Assembly: GCA_003133205.1 (NCBI GenBank)
Contig: PKWK01000154.1
Location: forward strand, 1 to 14,757
Source: Granulicella sp.
GTDB lineage: Bacteria; Acidobacteriota; Terriglobia; Terriglobales; Acidobacteriaceae
Length of the DNA stretch: 14,757 nucleotides
Reading direction: 5' to 3'
Program-made: the position numbers and the translations under genes
Shown: one piece after another, positions 7,618 through 14,088 of the stretch
How the letters are laid out: every line of letters starts with the position of its first letter
Position numbering within the stretch: position 1 is the stretch's first letter
Notes under the pieces: generated by a model
Told to the model about the DNA's origin: nothing
Seen by the model: only the letters and a program-made list of their open reading frames with translations
Database searches by the model: none

Positions 7618-8677
7618 CTGGCTCTTGTTCGAGGCGGATCGCGAAGAGTTCTTCGACCCTGTGCATCACCGCATCACGCAATCCGACAATCTCTGATGCT
7701 GATGCACCGCCTAGATTCACCAGCGCCAGCGTGTGCTTCGTTGAAATGCCAGCCTGACCCATGCGAAACCCCTTGTGAAAGCCAGCACGCTCGACCAGCC
7801 ATGCGGCGGGCAGTTTTACCCTACCCTCACCTGCGGGCCAGTGCGGTATCTCGGCGGATGCGATGTGCAGCGCGGCGGCGATCCGCGCGACTGCCGTCTG
7901 CTCCACAATTGGATTCTTAAAGAACGAGCCTGCGCTGTTAGAGTCCGAATCGCCTTCGACCAGCAGCATTCCTTTGCGGGCACGGATAGCACGCACGGCG
8001 TGGTAAATCTCGAGCGGTGGGGGTGGGACGGTGGCGCTGGAGAAGTGGCGGGCCAAATCCGCATACGAGAGATTCGGCGTAGCTGCGAGATCGAACTGGA
8101 ATTCGACGGCGGTAACGACATAGCGATTGCGATGCGTTGTGTTGAAGATGCTGCTGCGGTATGCGAAGCGGCAGGCATCTCGATCGAGCACTACGTAGGC
8201 GAGCGTATCGAGGTCGAGCGCGGTGACGCCGTGAATGCTGCTCGCGACCTCCTGCCCGTAGGCCCCAATGTTCTGAATCGGACTACCGCCGACTAGACCG
8301 GGGATGCCGGCGAGACACTCTATCCCGCTGATTCCCTGCTCGCAGACGGAGAGAACGAAATCATCCCAGATTATGCCGGCATCAACCGAGACGCTCATTG
8401 TGGTCGGGTTCTGAGGGGGATTGAAGAATTGTGGAGCGGGGTCAACCAGGGAGTAGTCGCCGAAGACTGCGTAAATGACCAGGCCATCAAAGCCGTCGTC
8501 CGAAATGAGCAGATTGCTGCCGCCGCCCAAGATGAAGATTGGAAGGTTTCGTGCGCGAGCAAAAGATACGGCTTCAAGAAGTTGATGCTGGCTGGTAACA
8601 CGGATAAACCAGCGGGCCGGGCCACCCACACCGAGCGTGGTGTATTGGGCCAGCGGAATGTTTTCGAGAATCGTCAC
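7589..8677 (-). CDS. murB: UDP-N-acetylenolpyruvoylglucosamine reductase
   Basis: This FAD-dependent, NADPH-using reductase makes UDP-N-acetylmuramate for peptidoglycan. Motifs appear in order: YTTLGVGGPARWF, LGGGSNLLISDDGFDGLV, AGIPGLVGGSPIQNIGAYG, FAYRSSIF, NSAGSFFKNP with the catalytic serine, and AAWLVERAGFHKGFRMG. It resembles the E. coli-type (type I) enzyme with its inserted tyrosine loop. The start is uncertain. The GTG at 8677 gives 362 residues beginning TILENIPLAQYT, which fits the family, but its GAGGG lies only one base away. The ATG at 8734 and the GTG at 8773 add 19 or 32 residues without family resemblance or a ribosome-binding site. The 3' end overlaps modC tail to tail. Confidence 0.94.
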   Translation of the reverse strand: MTILENIPLAQYTTLGVGGPARWFIRVTSQHQLLEAVSFARARNLPIFILGGGSNLLISDDGFDGLVIYAVFGDYSLVDPAPQFFNPPQNPTTMSVSVDAGIIWDDFVLSVCEQGISGIECLAGIPGLVGGSPIQNIGAYGQEVASSIHGVTALDLDTLAYVVLDRDACRFAYRSSIFNTTHRNRYVVTAVEFQFDLAATPNLSYADLARHFSSATVPPPPLEIYHAVRAIRARKGMLLVEGDSDSNSAGSFFKNPIVEQTAVARIAAALHIASAEIPHWPAGEGRVKLPAAWLVERAGFHKGFRMGQAGISTKHTLALVNLGGASASEIVGLRDAVMHRVEELFAIRLEQEPVMLGFPQPR

Positions 8678-8767
8678 GCCCTCTAGACTATTGCAACATG
8701 ACGATTGCGGGGTGCGGTCGCGGACCTGAACCATCGTTGTGACCACTGGACCTGCGGGATGTGCGAG

Positions 8768-8796
8768 TGGCACGGCGTCTCCTGGACCCGTACAAT
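8768..8796 (+). promoter_or_regulatory. Candidate promoter of the bacilliredoxin gene
   Basis: A good -10 hexamer, TACAAT, lies at 8791-8796, 49 bases before the start codon. The sequence 17 bases upstream (TGGCAC, 8768-8773) is a poor match to the -35 consensus. It sits in the divergent region between murB and this gene. Confidence 0.35.
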
Positions 8797-8845
8797 CAAG
8801 GTTGAAGCAGCTTTCACTACCGGCGGCTTTCCCGAGGAGGATTTA

Positions 8846-9271
8846 ATGTACCCAGAGATCATGCTTATTCCGATGCGCGAGGAGCTGACGCGCGCCGGCC
8901 TGAAGGAAGCACGCACCGCTGCCGAAGTGGATGCGGCGCTGGCGGAGCCGGGCACCACCATGCTGGTGGTCAACTCGGTGTGCGGATGCGCGGCCGGCAA
9001 GATGCGTCCGGCGGTGCGTCTCGCGATGCAGCACGGCACTACGCCGAGCCATGCGGTCACCGTATTCGCCGGGCAGGACCGCGATGCCACGGAGAAGGCG
9101 CGCAGCTACTTTGGTGGCCATCCGCCCAGCTCACCCGCGATTGCCATCCTGCGCGACGGCCAGCTTGTCTACCTGATGCAGCGGTCGGCGATTGAGACAT
9201 CCACCGCGCCGGCGATTGCCCAGGAACTGACGCGGGCGTTCGACGCCTACTGCGCAACCACCACCGCGTAG
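8846..9271 (+). CDS. Bacilliredoxin, BrxA/BrxB (YphP/YqiW) family
   Basis: This small thioredoxin-fold protein belongs to a family that removes bacillithiol from S-bacillithiolated proteins. The 141 residues carry the family motif VVNSVCGCAAGKMRP, with the Cys-Gly-Cys active site at residues 46-48. The SPAIAILRDGQLVYLMQR stretch near residue 100 is the cis-proline strand region. The ATG at 8846 follows a perfect GAGGAGG at 8834-8840. The frame continues 47 codons upstream, but that part lies in the promoter region. The gene is monocistronic, with a strong terminator 18 bases after its stop. Use of bacillithiol by this organism is inferred from the family; no bsh gene is in the window. Confidence 0.92.
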   Translation: MYPEIMLIPMREELTRAGLKEARTAAEVDAALAEPGTTMLVVNSVCGCAAGKMRPAVRLAMQHGTTPSHAVTVFAGQDRDATEKARSYFGGHPPSSPAIAILRDGQLVYLMQRSAIETSTAPAIAQELTRAFDAYCATTTA

Positions 9272-9289
9272 ATTCTGCAGCATTCTGAG

Positions 9290-9336
9290 AAAGCCCCGCC
9301 TTCGCAGCCGATGCATCGCTGCGAGGTGGGGCTTTT
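9290..9336 (+). terminator. Rho-independent terminator after the bacilliredoxin gene
   Basis: The left arm AAAGCCCCGCC plus CGCAGC pairs with GCTGCG plus GGTGGGGCTTT, with one bulged T, one G-T pair and an 8-base loop. It ends in TTTT at 9333-9336. It begins 18 bases past the stop codon of the bacilliredoxin gene. Confidence 0.9.
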
Positions 9337-9363
9337 CCGTTAGGGCACGGCCCACTCATCTGA

Positions 9364-9380
9364 ATCGGCTTCGCGCCGAT
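9364..9380 (+). other. Small hairpin in the leader of the NtrC-like gene
   Basis: ATCGGC and GCCGAT form a perfect 6-bp stem around the loop TTCGC, ending 14 bases before the ATG at 9395. There is no T run, so it is not a terminator. It could affect mRNA stability or translation, or bind a regulator. Confidence 0.35.
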
Positions 9381-9394
9381 GAAGGCAGCAGGCC

Positions 9395-10471
9395 ATGTCG
9401 AGCAATCAATTCACCTCCGAAGAGCGTTTCCTACAGCCGGTCGCAGAATCGCAGAGGCGGTATTCCGCAGGCGCTGCATATGGGTCCGATTCCATGCACA
9501 ATCCAGGCGACTCGATTCTGCTCGGGGAGAGTGTGGCCGTGCGCCGGTTGCGTTCGCAGATCCAGCGCATCGCACCGCACTTCCGCACCGCTCTTATTCG
9601 CGGCGAGACCGGCTCAGGCAAGCAACTCGTCGCGCGCGCGATTCACGCGCTCTCGCCGGGCGCCGCCGGCCCGTTCATTGTCACCACTGCGTCCGCGCTG
9701 GTTGAGTCGCTGGCCGCCAACCCAGCGAGACACCTCACATCCGCTGCTTCCCTGCTGGAGTCGGCTGGCGGCGGCACTCTGTATTTGGGGGGCGTAGGCG
9801 AACTGTCCTTTGAGCAGCAGGAGGTGCTGTTCCGCTTTCTGCGTGCCTGCGAGGAACACCGCGCCGCGCCGCGCCCGGCGATCCACAGTCGGTTTCCCCA
9901 GTCCGACACCGGCCTGTCGGACGTGCGGAGCCTCAGCGTCCGAATTCTGGCCGCGACGGATCGCGATCTGCGTACGCTTTCCGCGATCGGACAGTTTCGC
10001 CAGGACCTTTACGCCCGGCTCTCCGCGGTGGAGATAGCCGTCCCGCCGCTGCGCGAGCGGATCGAGGACATTCCGATTCTCGCCGGGTGGCTGCTTCGCG
10101 GGCTTGCTGACGGGAGCGGGCAGAGTCCCAAACTGCTCGCCGACGCGACGCAGGTCCAGTTGCAGGAATGCGCGTGGCCGAGCAATCTTCGCGAGTTCGA
10201 ACGCGTCATCGCCCAGGCGGCCGCGCTCGCCGTGGGAGGCCTCATCGAGCCGCGCCACCTGCTCGCGCTGGTTGAACACCCGTTTGCCAACCCGGCCGCG
10301 CCCGCAGCGGTCAAGCTGGAACGCCTGCACGACGTGATGATGCAGCACGTGCTCGAGATCCTCACCCGATGCAGCGGGAACAAGGTGCGCGCGGCGGATG
10401 TGCTTGGGATCAGCCGCTCGACGCTGTACCGCATGCTGGGGGCCGGATCTGCGCCAGCGAGGCAACTTTAG
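9395..10471 (+). CDS. Degenerate NtrC-like AAA+ regulator with Fis-type helix-turn-helix
   Basis: This 358-residue protein is built like a sigma-54 enhancer-binding protein without a receiver domain: about 40 poorly conserved residues, an AAA+ domain (about 41-285) and a C-terminal Fis helix-turn-helix (about 319-352, NKVRAADVLGISRSTLYRML). Walker A is intact (GETGSGK, 70-76), and so is the arginine-finger region FRQDLYARL with PPLRERIEDIP. Key parts are lost. The GAFTGA loop that contacts sigma-54 is missing, with only about 26 residues between strand 2 and Walker B. Walker B, normally LFLDEIGE, reads LYLGGVGE, with Gly132 and Gly133 replacing Asp and Glu. Sensor II reads WPSNLREFE rather than WPGNVRELE. 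It may bind ATP but probably does not hydrolyse it or open sigma-54 promoters; a DNA-binding role remains plausible. The start lacks a clear ribosome-binding site. Confidence 0.85.
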   Translation: MSSNQFTSEERFLQPVAESQRRYSAGAAYGSDSMHNPGDSILLGESVAVRRLRSQIQRIAPHFRTALIRGETGSGKQLVARAIHALSPGAAGPFIVTTASALVESLAANPARHLTSAASLLESAGGGTLYLGGVGELSFEQQEVLFRFLRACEEHRAAPRPAIHSRFPQSDTGLSDVRSLSVRILAATDRDLRTLSAIGQFRQDLYARLSAVEIAVPPLRERIEDIPILAGWLLRGLADGSGQSPKLLADATQVQLQECAWPSNLREFERVIAQAAALAVGGLIEPRHLLALVEHPFANPAAPAAVKLERLHDVMMQHVLEILTRCSGNKVRAADVLGISRSTLYRMLGAGSAPARQL

Positions 10472-10857
10472 TTTTCGGTGGGAGCTCGATCTATGTGGTC
10501 GACCACGATGATGTCGACGGGAACCTTCTGGCGCTGGAGGCTTAGGCCGAGCGTCTCCTGGAGAGCGGTGAAGAGAGATGGAGCCGGGTCGGGGTTCGCG
10601 CCGCCGGAGGTGCTCATGTCGTCGCTGGCCCACCGGAGTTGGAAGTCGTAGACGCCTTGAAGGCCGGTCCTGTCGACGACTACGTCGCCCAGACTGTCCG
10701 CTAATTCGTAGGCCAGGGTGGACATCTCGACCTTCCGCGCCCTGAAGGTCCACACGTGACCCTGGTTGCCGCCGGTAGTGCTGCGTGCGGCTTGAGACTG
10801 GGACGAAACCGCGACCGAAGCGAGAAGCATCATTCCGGCAAGAATTGCGCGCGTCAT
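10468..10857 (-). CDS. Short DUF3738 (TIGR03435) soil-associated protein, exported
   Basis: This 129-residue protein has a signal peptide (MTRAILAGMMLLASVAVSS, likely cleaved after QSQA). The rest matches what I know of the C-terminal half of the TIGR03435 family: VEMSTLAYELADSLGDVVVD, RTGLQGVYDFQLRW, PSLFTALQETLGLSLQ and VDIIVVDHIDRAPTEN. Family members usually run 250 residues or more, with an N-terminal half (FEVASIKP-type opening) that is absent here. It is therefore either an internally deleted gene that kept its export signal, or a compact variant. The ATG at 10857 follows GGGTGG; the frame also opens at a TTG at 10875. Its TAA overlaps the TAG of the convergent NtrC-like gene by three bases within a four-base overlap. 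Function in this family is unknown. Confidence 0.82.
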   Translation of the reverse strand: MTRAILAGMMLLASVAVSSQSQAARSTTGGNQGHVWTFRARKVEMSTLAYELADSLGDVVVDRTGLQGVYDFQLRWASDDMSTSGGANPDPAPSLFTALQETLGLSLQRQKVPVDIIVVDHIDRAPTEN

Positions 10858-10858
10858 A

Positions 10859-10914
10859 GTTCCACCCGCCTTCAACTGCTAGCACGGTTCCACCCGCCTT
10901 CAACTTCTAGCACG
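10859..10914. repeat. 28-bp tandem duplication upstream of the DUF3738 gene
   Basis: Two adjacent 28-base copies (10859-10886 and 10887-10914) start GTTCCACCCGCCTTCAACT and end CTAGCACG, differing at one base. On the minus strand the copy nearest the gene ends one base before its ATG and carries the GGGTGG ribosome-binding site, so the site is present twice. Confidence 0.92.
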
Positions 10915-11023
10915 CGCCCCGCTCTTGTGCGGGTGCAAGAAAATGAGCCAATCAGGCGAGCAGCCCACAAACCCATGACCTCGCATAAGATAAGACTCGG
11001 GTCCCATAGCCTGCCGAGGTTGA

Positions 11024-12859
11024 ATGAAAAAGCTCTTCTCAATTCTGTGTGTCTTCTCCGTTATCGTAATCCTCATCCCCGCACATGCGGCACAAGCCCA
11101 GTTGCGGGCCCAGGCGCTGCCTCCTACCACGGCCGCGGTGCCCGCCCAGAATCTGAGCCAGGACATCGCCGCGCGCTCGCGTGATCTCTCCCGCCTGCTC
11201 AACGACATCTGGCAGGACAAGCTGAAGCACGAGCCGGAGTACGCGACCTACCTCGGCGACAAACGCTACGACGCTGAGCTTTCGGATTACTCTCCGCGCG
11301 CGGTCAACGACTCGCTCGCGCGAGGCCGCACCTTTATTGAGCGGCTCTCCGCCATCGACACCACCGGGCTGACGCAACAGGAACAGCTCTCCGCGGAGCT
11401 GATGCTGCGGTCGCTGATCGAGGACCAGGAGGGCGCGCCGTTCAAGGAGTGGCAGATGCCGGTCAATCAGTATGACGGCATCCAGCTCGACCTGCCACAG
11501 CTCGCCGAACACACCTCTTTCGACAACGCCGACGACTACGACAACTACATCGCGCGACTCGGCAAGATACCGCTGGCCTTCTCGCAGACCATGACCAACA
11601 TGCAGACCGGCGTCGACGTGCACCGGACGCCGCCGCAGTACCTGATGGAAAAGGTGCTGGCACAGACTCAGGCGATCGCCGGGCAGAAGCCGGCGGACAG
11701 CCCCTTCGCGCTGCCGCTGAAGAAGTTCCCCAAGACCGTGAGCGCCGAAGAGCAGAAGCGCATCTCCGACGCCGTGCTGGACGCGATCACCACGAAGGTG
11801 CTGGCGTCCTACCAGCGCTTTGCGAAGTTTCTCACCTTCGCCTACATTCCCAACTGCCGCAAGGATCCGGGCATCTGGGCCCTGTCGGACGGCGACGCCT
11901 ACTACGCGTTCCGCATCCGGCAGAGCACGACGCTGGACAAAACCGCCGCCGAGATTCACCTGATCGGCCTGGACGAGGTGAAGCGCGACGAGGCGGAGAT
12001 GCTCACGATTGTTCATAAGCTCGGATTTGCCGACCTGAAGAGCTTCGCGGTCGCCCTGAAGGCGAATCCGAAGGAGCATCCTGCCTCCGCCGACGCACTG
12101 CTCAACGCCTACAAGGGCTACATCGCGCAGATGCAGTCGCGGCTGCCCGAGCTGTTTGGGACGCTGCCGAAGGCCAGGCTGGAAGTCGTGCCGACGCCGG
12201 CCTATATGGCTCCGAATCAGCCCCAGGCCTTTTACGATCAGGGCACGCCCGACGGCAAGCGCCCCGGCAATGTTGATGTGAACACTTACAGCTGGGCCGA
12301 CCGATCGCTGGCCGATGTGGAGGCGGTGGCCTACCACGAAGGGATTCCCGGGCATCACCTGCAGATCTCGATTACGCAGGAACTAACCGGGCTGCCGGCG
12401 TTTCGCCAGCAGAGCTACTACACCGCGTACACCGAAGGCTGGGCGCTTTACTCGGAGCGCCTGGGCAAGGAAATTGGGTTCTACCAGGACCCCTATTCGG
12501 ACTACGGACGCCTGGAGGCCGACATGTGGCGGGCGATTCGCCTGGTGATCGACACCGGCGTCCACTCCCAGCATTGGACGCGCCAGCAGATGGTGGACTA
12601 CTTCCACGAGCACTCCACGCTGGATGAGACGAATGTGCAGTCCGAGGTGGACCGCTACATTGCGTGGCCGGCGCAGGCGCTCGGCTACAAGATGGGCCAG
12701 TTGAAGATTCTCGAACTGCGCGACCGCGCAAAGACCGCGCTGGGGCCGAAGTTCGACCTCAAGGCGTTCCACGATGTTGTGCTCGACTCCGGAGCGCTGC
12801 CGATGGATGTGCTGGAAAAGCAGGTCGACGCGTGGATCGCAGCGCAGAAAGCACACTGA
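11024..12859 (+). CDS. Exported DUF885 family protein, probable metallopeptidase
   Basis: The 611-residue protein opens with a signal peptide (MKKLFSILCVFSVIVILIP, likely cleaved after AHAAQA). The mature part is mostly helical and of full family length. The signature YHEGIPGHHLQ has its first histidine at 438, and YTEGWALYSE has Glu471, which could be the third metal ligand. This arrangement resembles zinc peptidases of the gluzincin type, though the spacing is not a strict HExxH. The ATG at 11024 has GAGG five bases upstream. Secretion and the motifs suggest breakdown of peptides outside the cytoplasm; the substrate is unknown. The gene stands alone, with no clear terminator after it. Confidence 0.9.
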   Translation: MKKLFSILCVFSVIVILIPAHAAQAQLRAQALPPTTAAVPAQNLSQDIAARSRDLSRLLNDIWQDKLKHEPEYATYLGDKRYDAELSDYSPRAVNDSLARGRTFIERLSAIDTTGLTQQEQLSAELMLRSLIEDQEGAPFKEWQMPVNQYDGIQLDLPQLAEHTSFDNADDYDNYIARLGKIPLAFSQTMTNMQTGVDVHRTPPQYLMEKVLAQTQAIAGQKPADSPFALPLKKFPKTVSAEEQKRISDAVLDAITTKVLASYQRFAKFLTFAYIPNCRKDPGIWALSDGDAYYAFRIRQSTTLDKTAAEIHLIGLDEVKRDEAEMLTIVHKLGFADLKSFAVALKANPKEHPASADALLNAYKGYIAQMQSRLPELFGTLPKARLEVVPTPAYMAPNQPQAFYDQGTPDGKRPGNVDVNTYSWADRSLADVEAVAYHEGIPGHHLQISITQELTGLPAFRQQSYYTAYTEGWALYSERLGKEIGFYQDPYSDYGRLEADMWRAIRLVIDTGVHSQHWTRQQMVDYFHEHSTLDETNVQSEVDRYIAWPAQALGYKMGQLKILELRDRAKTALGPKFDLKAFHDVVLDSGALPMDVLEKQVDAWIAAQKAH

Positions 12860-12998
12860 GCCGCCAGCCAGCATTTCACCTTTCTACAGCAAAATCACGG
12901 ATCAAAATGCACGCAGCGGGCAGGCTGCTAATCGCGTTATGCCTGCATCCAACGCTCTACGACCGCAAGCCCGAAATCTCTAAGTGCTGAGGAGCGAA

Positions 12999-13232
12999 AT
13001 GCAGTCATCGACACCAAATGCAGCGAAGGCGATGTGTGCGCAAAAGCCGTTGCACATCATTACGACGAGTTTTCTGGATGGAAATGAAGTGCTTGCAGGT
13101 TTCTCAGATGGAACCGCCGCGATCTTCGAGGCCGAGGAGTTGGAGAAGCTGAGACCGGCGCGCAAGCAGACCCTGCAAGCCTGCTCGGCGCCCGCTCATG
13201 CGGACGGCCCGCCCGACCCGCCAAGGCCGTAG
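12999..13232 (+). CDS. Small hypothetical protein, 77 residues
   Basis: I do not recognise a named family. The ATG at 12999 has GAGGAG four bases upstream (12989-12994), which supports translation from here rather than from 12984. Residues 18-55 look like a small folded domain (LHIITTSFLDGNEVLAGFSD, then GTAAIFEAEELEKLRP): beta strands, then a helix with acidic and basic faces. The last 20 residues are Pro/Ala-rich and probably disordered. No signal peptide or membrane segment is visible. The 139 bases between the DUF885 gene and this start hold no other gene. Confidence 0.6.
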   Translation: MQSSTPNAAKAMCAQKPLHIITTSFLDGNEVLAGFSDGTAAIFEAEELEKLRPARKQTLQACSAPAHADGPPDPPRP

Positions 13233-13280
13233 CGAGCGGCGCTCAGCACTCCGCCTAGGGGCGAGAAATGCTGCAGTTTG

Positions 13281-13448
13281 CTATTTGGTGTCGTCCTGTT
13301 CGAGCAAATGCCGGGCCTCTGCCAGTGGGATGATGTTTCCGTCCACACTTAGCTCATAGTCGCCCGCGTTCTCCGGCACGGAAATGACGGTTTCCACGGT
13401 ATGACCGCGCTTGCGGAGGACTTGCACGAGGAGATCGATATCGATCAT
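13281..13448 (-). CDS. Small hypothetical protein, 55 residues
   Basis: This short open frame encodes a protein beginning MIDIDLLVQVLRKRGHTVET and ending LLEQDDTK. The ATG at 13448 is preceded by GGGAG six bases upstream. The start lies 33 bases after the stop of the cytochrome c gene on the same strand, so they may be cotranscribed. It appears to be helix, strand (VISV), strand (YELSVDG) and helix (LAEARHLLEQ), soluble and acidic at the end. I do not recognise the family. Its codon use matches its neighbours and its composition is protein-like, which supports a real gene. Confidence 0.6.
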   Translation of the reverse strand: MIDIDLLVQVLRKRGHTVETVISVPENAGDYELSVDGNIIPLAEARHLLEQDDTK

Positions 13449-13481
13449 GGGTTAACTCCCAGTCAGGGAAGCTTTACGGCA

Positions 13482-13889
13482 TCACTTCTTGGCAAACGAG
13501 CGCATCAGGATCACCAGGTTCCAGATAGCGTCGTCCTTGGCGCGAGGTCCTTCTGCGGGCATTTTCAACTTGTCATCGCCGTTCTTGATGATCAAAAAGA
13601 GTTCTCCGTCGGTCCTGTCCTTCAAGCTCGCCGGATCGGTAAGATCTTTCATTTTCAATTGCATATCCGCAACAAGTTCGCCTTTTCCGTTACCGTTCGG
13701 GCCGTGGCACATGGCGCAATCGATCCCATACACCATCTTGGCGTGAGCCTGGGATTCAGGCGTGGGTGTCACAGGATTTGTCATCGTTGCGGCAGCGGCC
13801 GGCGCGGCCTTTTCGGGCGCGGCAGTCGGCTCCTGGGGCAGAAACGCAAAGAGCAGCGCGGCGGGAAGGACGAATAAGAGTTTCAGCAT
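13482..13889 (-). CDS. Exported class I cytochrome c
   Basis: This is a small c-type electron carrier. The 135-residue precursor begins at the ATG at 13889, with GGAGG a few bases upstream; the frame extends to 13949 but the extra part is Arg-rich without a signal. A hydrophobic N-terminus (LKLLFVLPAALLFAFL) is a signal peptide or membrane anchor, followed by an Ala/Pro-rich linker to about residue 45. The haem site CAMCH is at 58-62, and the likely sixth ligand is Met110 in KMPAEG. GPNGNGKGE after the haem site and the final helix (IWNLVILMRSFAKK) are typical of monohaem cytochromes. It should sit in the periplasm. Its redox partners are not in the window. Confidence 0.92.
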   Translation of the reverse strand: MLKLLFVLPAALLFAFLPQEPTAAPEKAAPAAAATMTNPVTPTPESQAHAKMVYGIDCAMCHGPNGNGKGELVADMQLKMKDLTDPASLKDRTDGELFLIIKNGDDKLKMPAEGPRAKDDAIWNLVILMRSFAKK

Positions 13890-13904
13890 TACGTGCCTCC
13901 ATTC

Positions 13905-13957
13905 ATTCGGGCGAATCCTGCGCCTCCTGCGAACACGGAGAAACGCCATCGCCCGAA
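13905..13957. promoter_or_regulatory. Inverted repeats upstream of the cytochrome c gene
   Basis: ATTCG-GG-CGAAT at 13905-13916 is a short dyad 15 bases before the start codon. Its TTCGGGCGA half (13906-13914) is also an exact inverted match to TCGCCCGAA at 13949-13957. This could be an operator with two sites or a leader hairpin with 9-bp arms. No matching regulator gene is present. Confidence 0.3.
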
Positions 13958-14088
13958 CCTACGTAAAGTCTGCTCCTGGGATCGCGTGCAAGCTGTGTCC
14001 TAGGTCACGTCTAAAGAGTGCTATCACCCCATAGACCGAAGTGCCGATAAATGAGTCCGATATCCGCCTGTTTCTCCATGCGCTGCAA

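Noticed and set aside
9614..10903. Minus-strand frame of 429 residues
   Set aside because: It covers the NtrC-like gene in antisense and the DUF3738 gene out of frame, and has no recognisable domain.
11039..12358. Minus-strand frame of 439 residues
   Set aside because: It is antisense to the DUF885 gene, Arg/Val/Gly-rich, with no domain or ribosome-binding site.
12860..12998. Gap between the DUF885 gene and the 77-residue gene, checked for a tRNA or mobile-element remnant
   Set aside because: No tRNA cloverleaf, terminal repeats or transposase pieces are visible; only a weak 5-bp stem (GCAGC/GCTGC).
13236..13276. Possible hairpin after the 55-residue gene (CAGCA...CGCC...GGCG...TGCTG)
   Set aside because: The stem is short and interrupted by unpaired bases and there is no T run, so I do not call it a terminator.
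13401..13877. Plus-strand frame of 158 residues
   Set aside because: It is antisense to the cytochrome c and the 55-residue gene; the haem motif on the minus strand is decisive.
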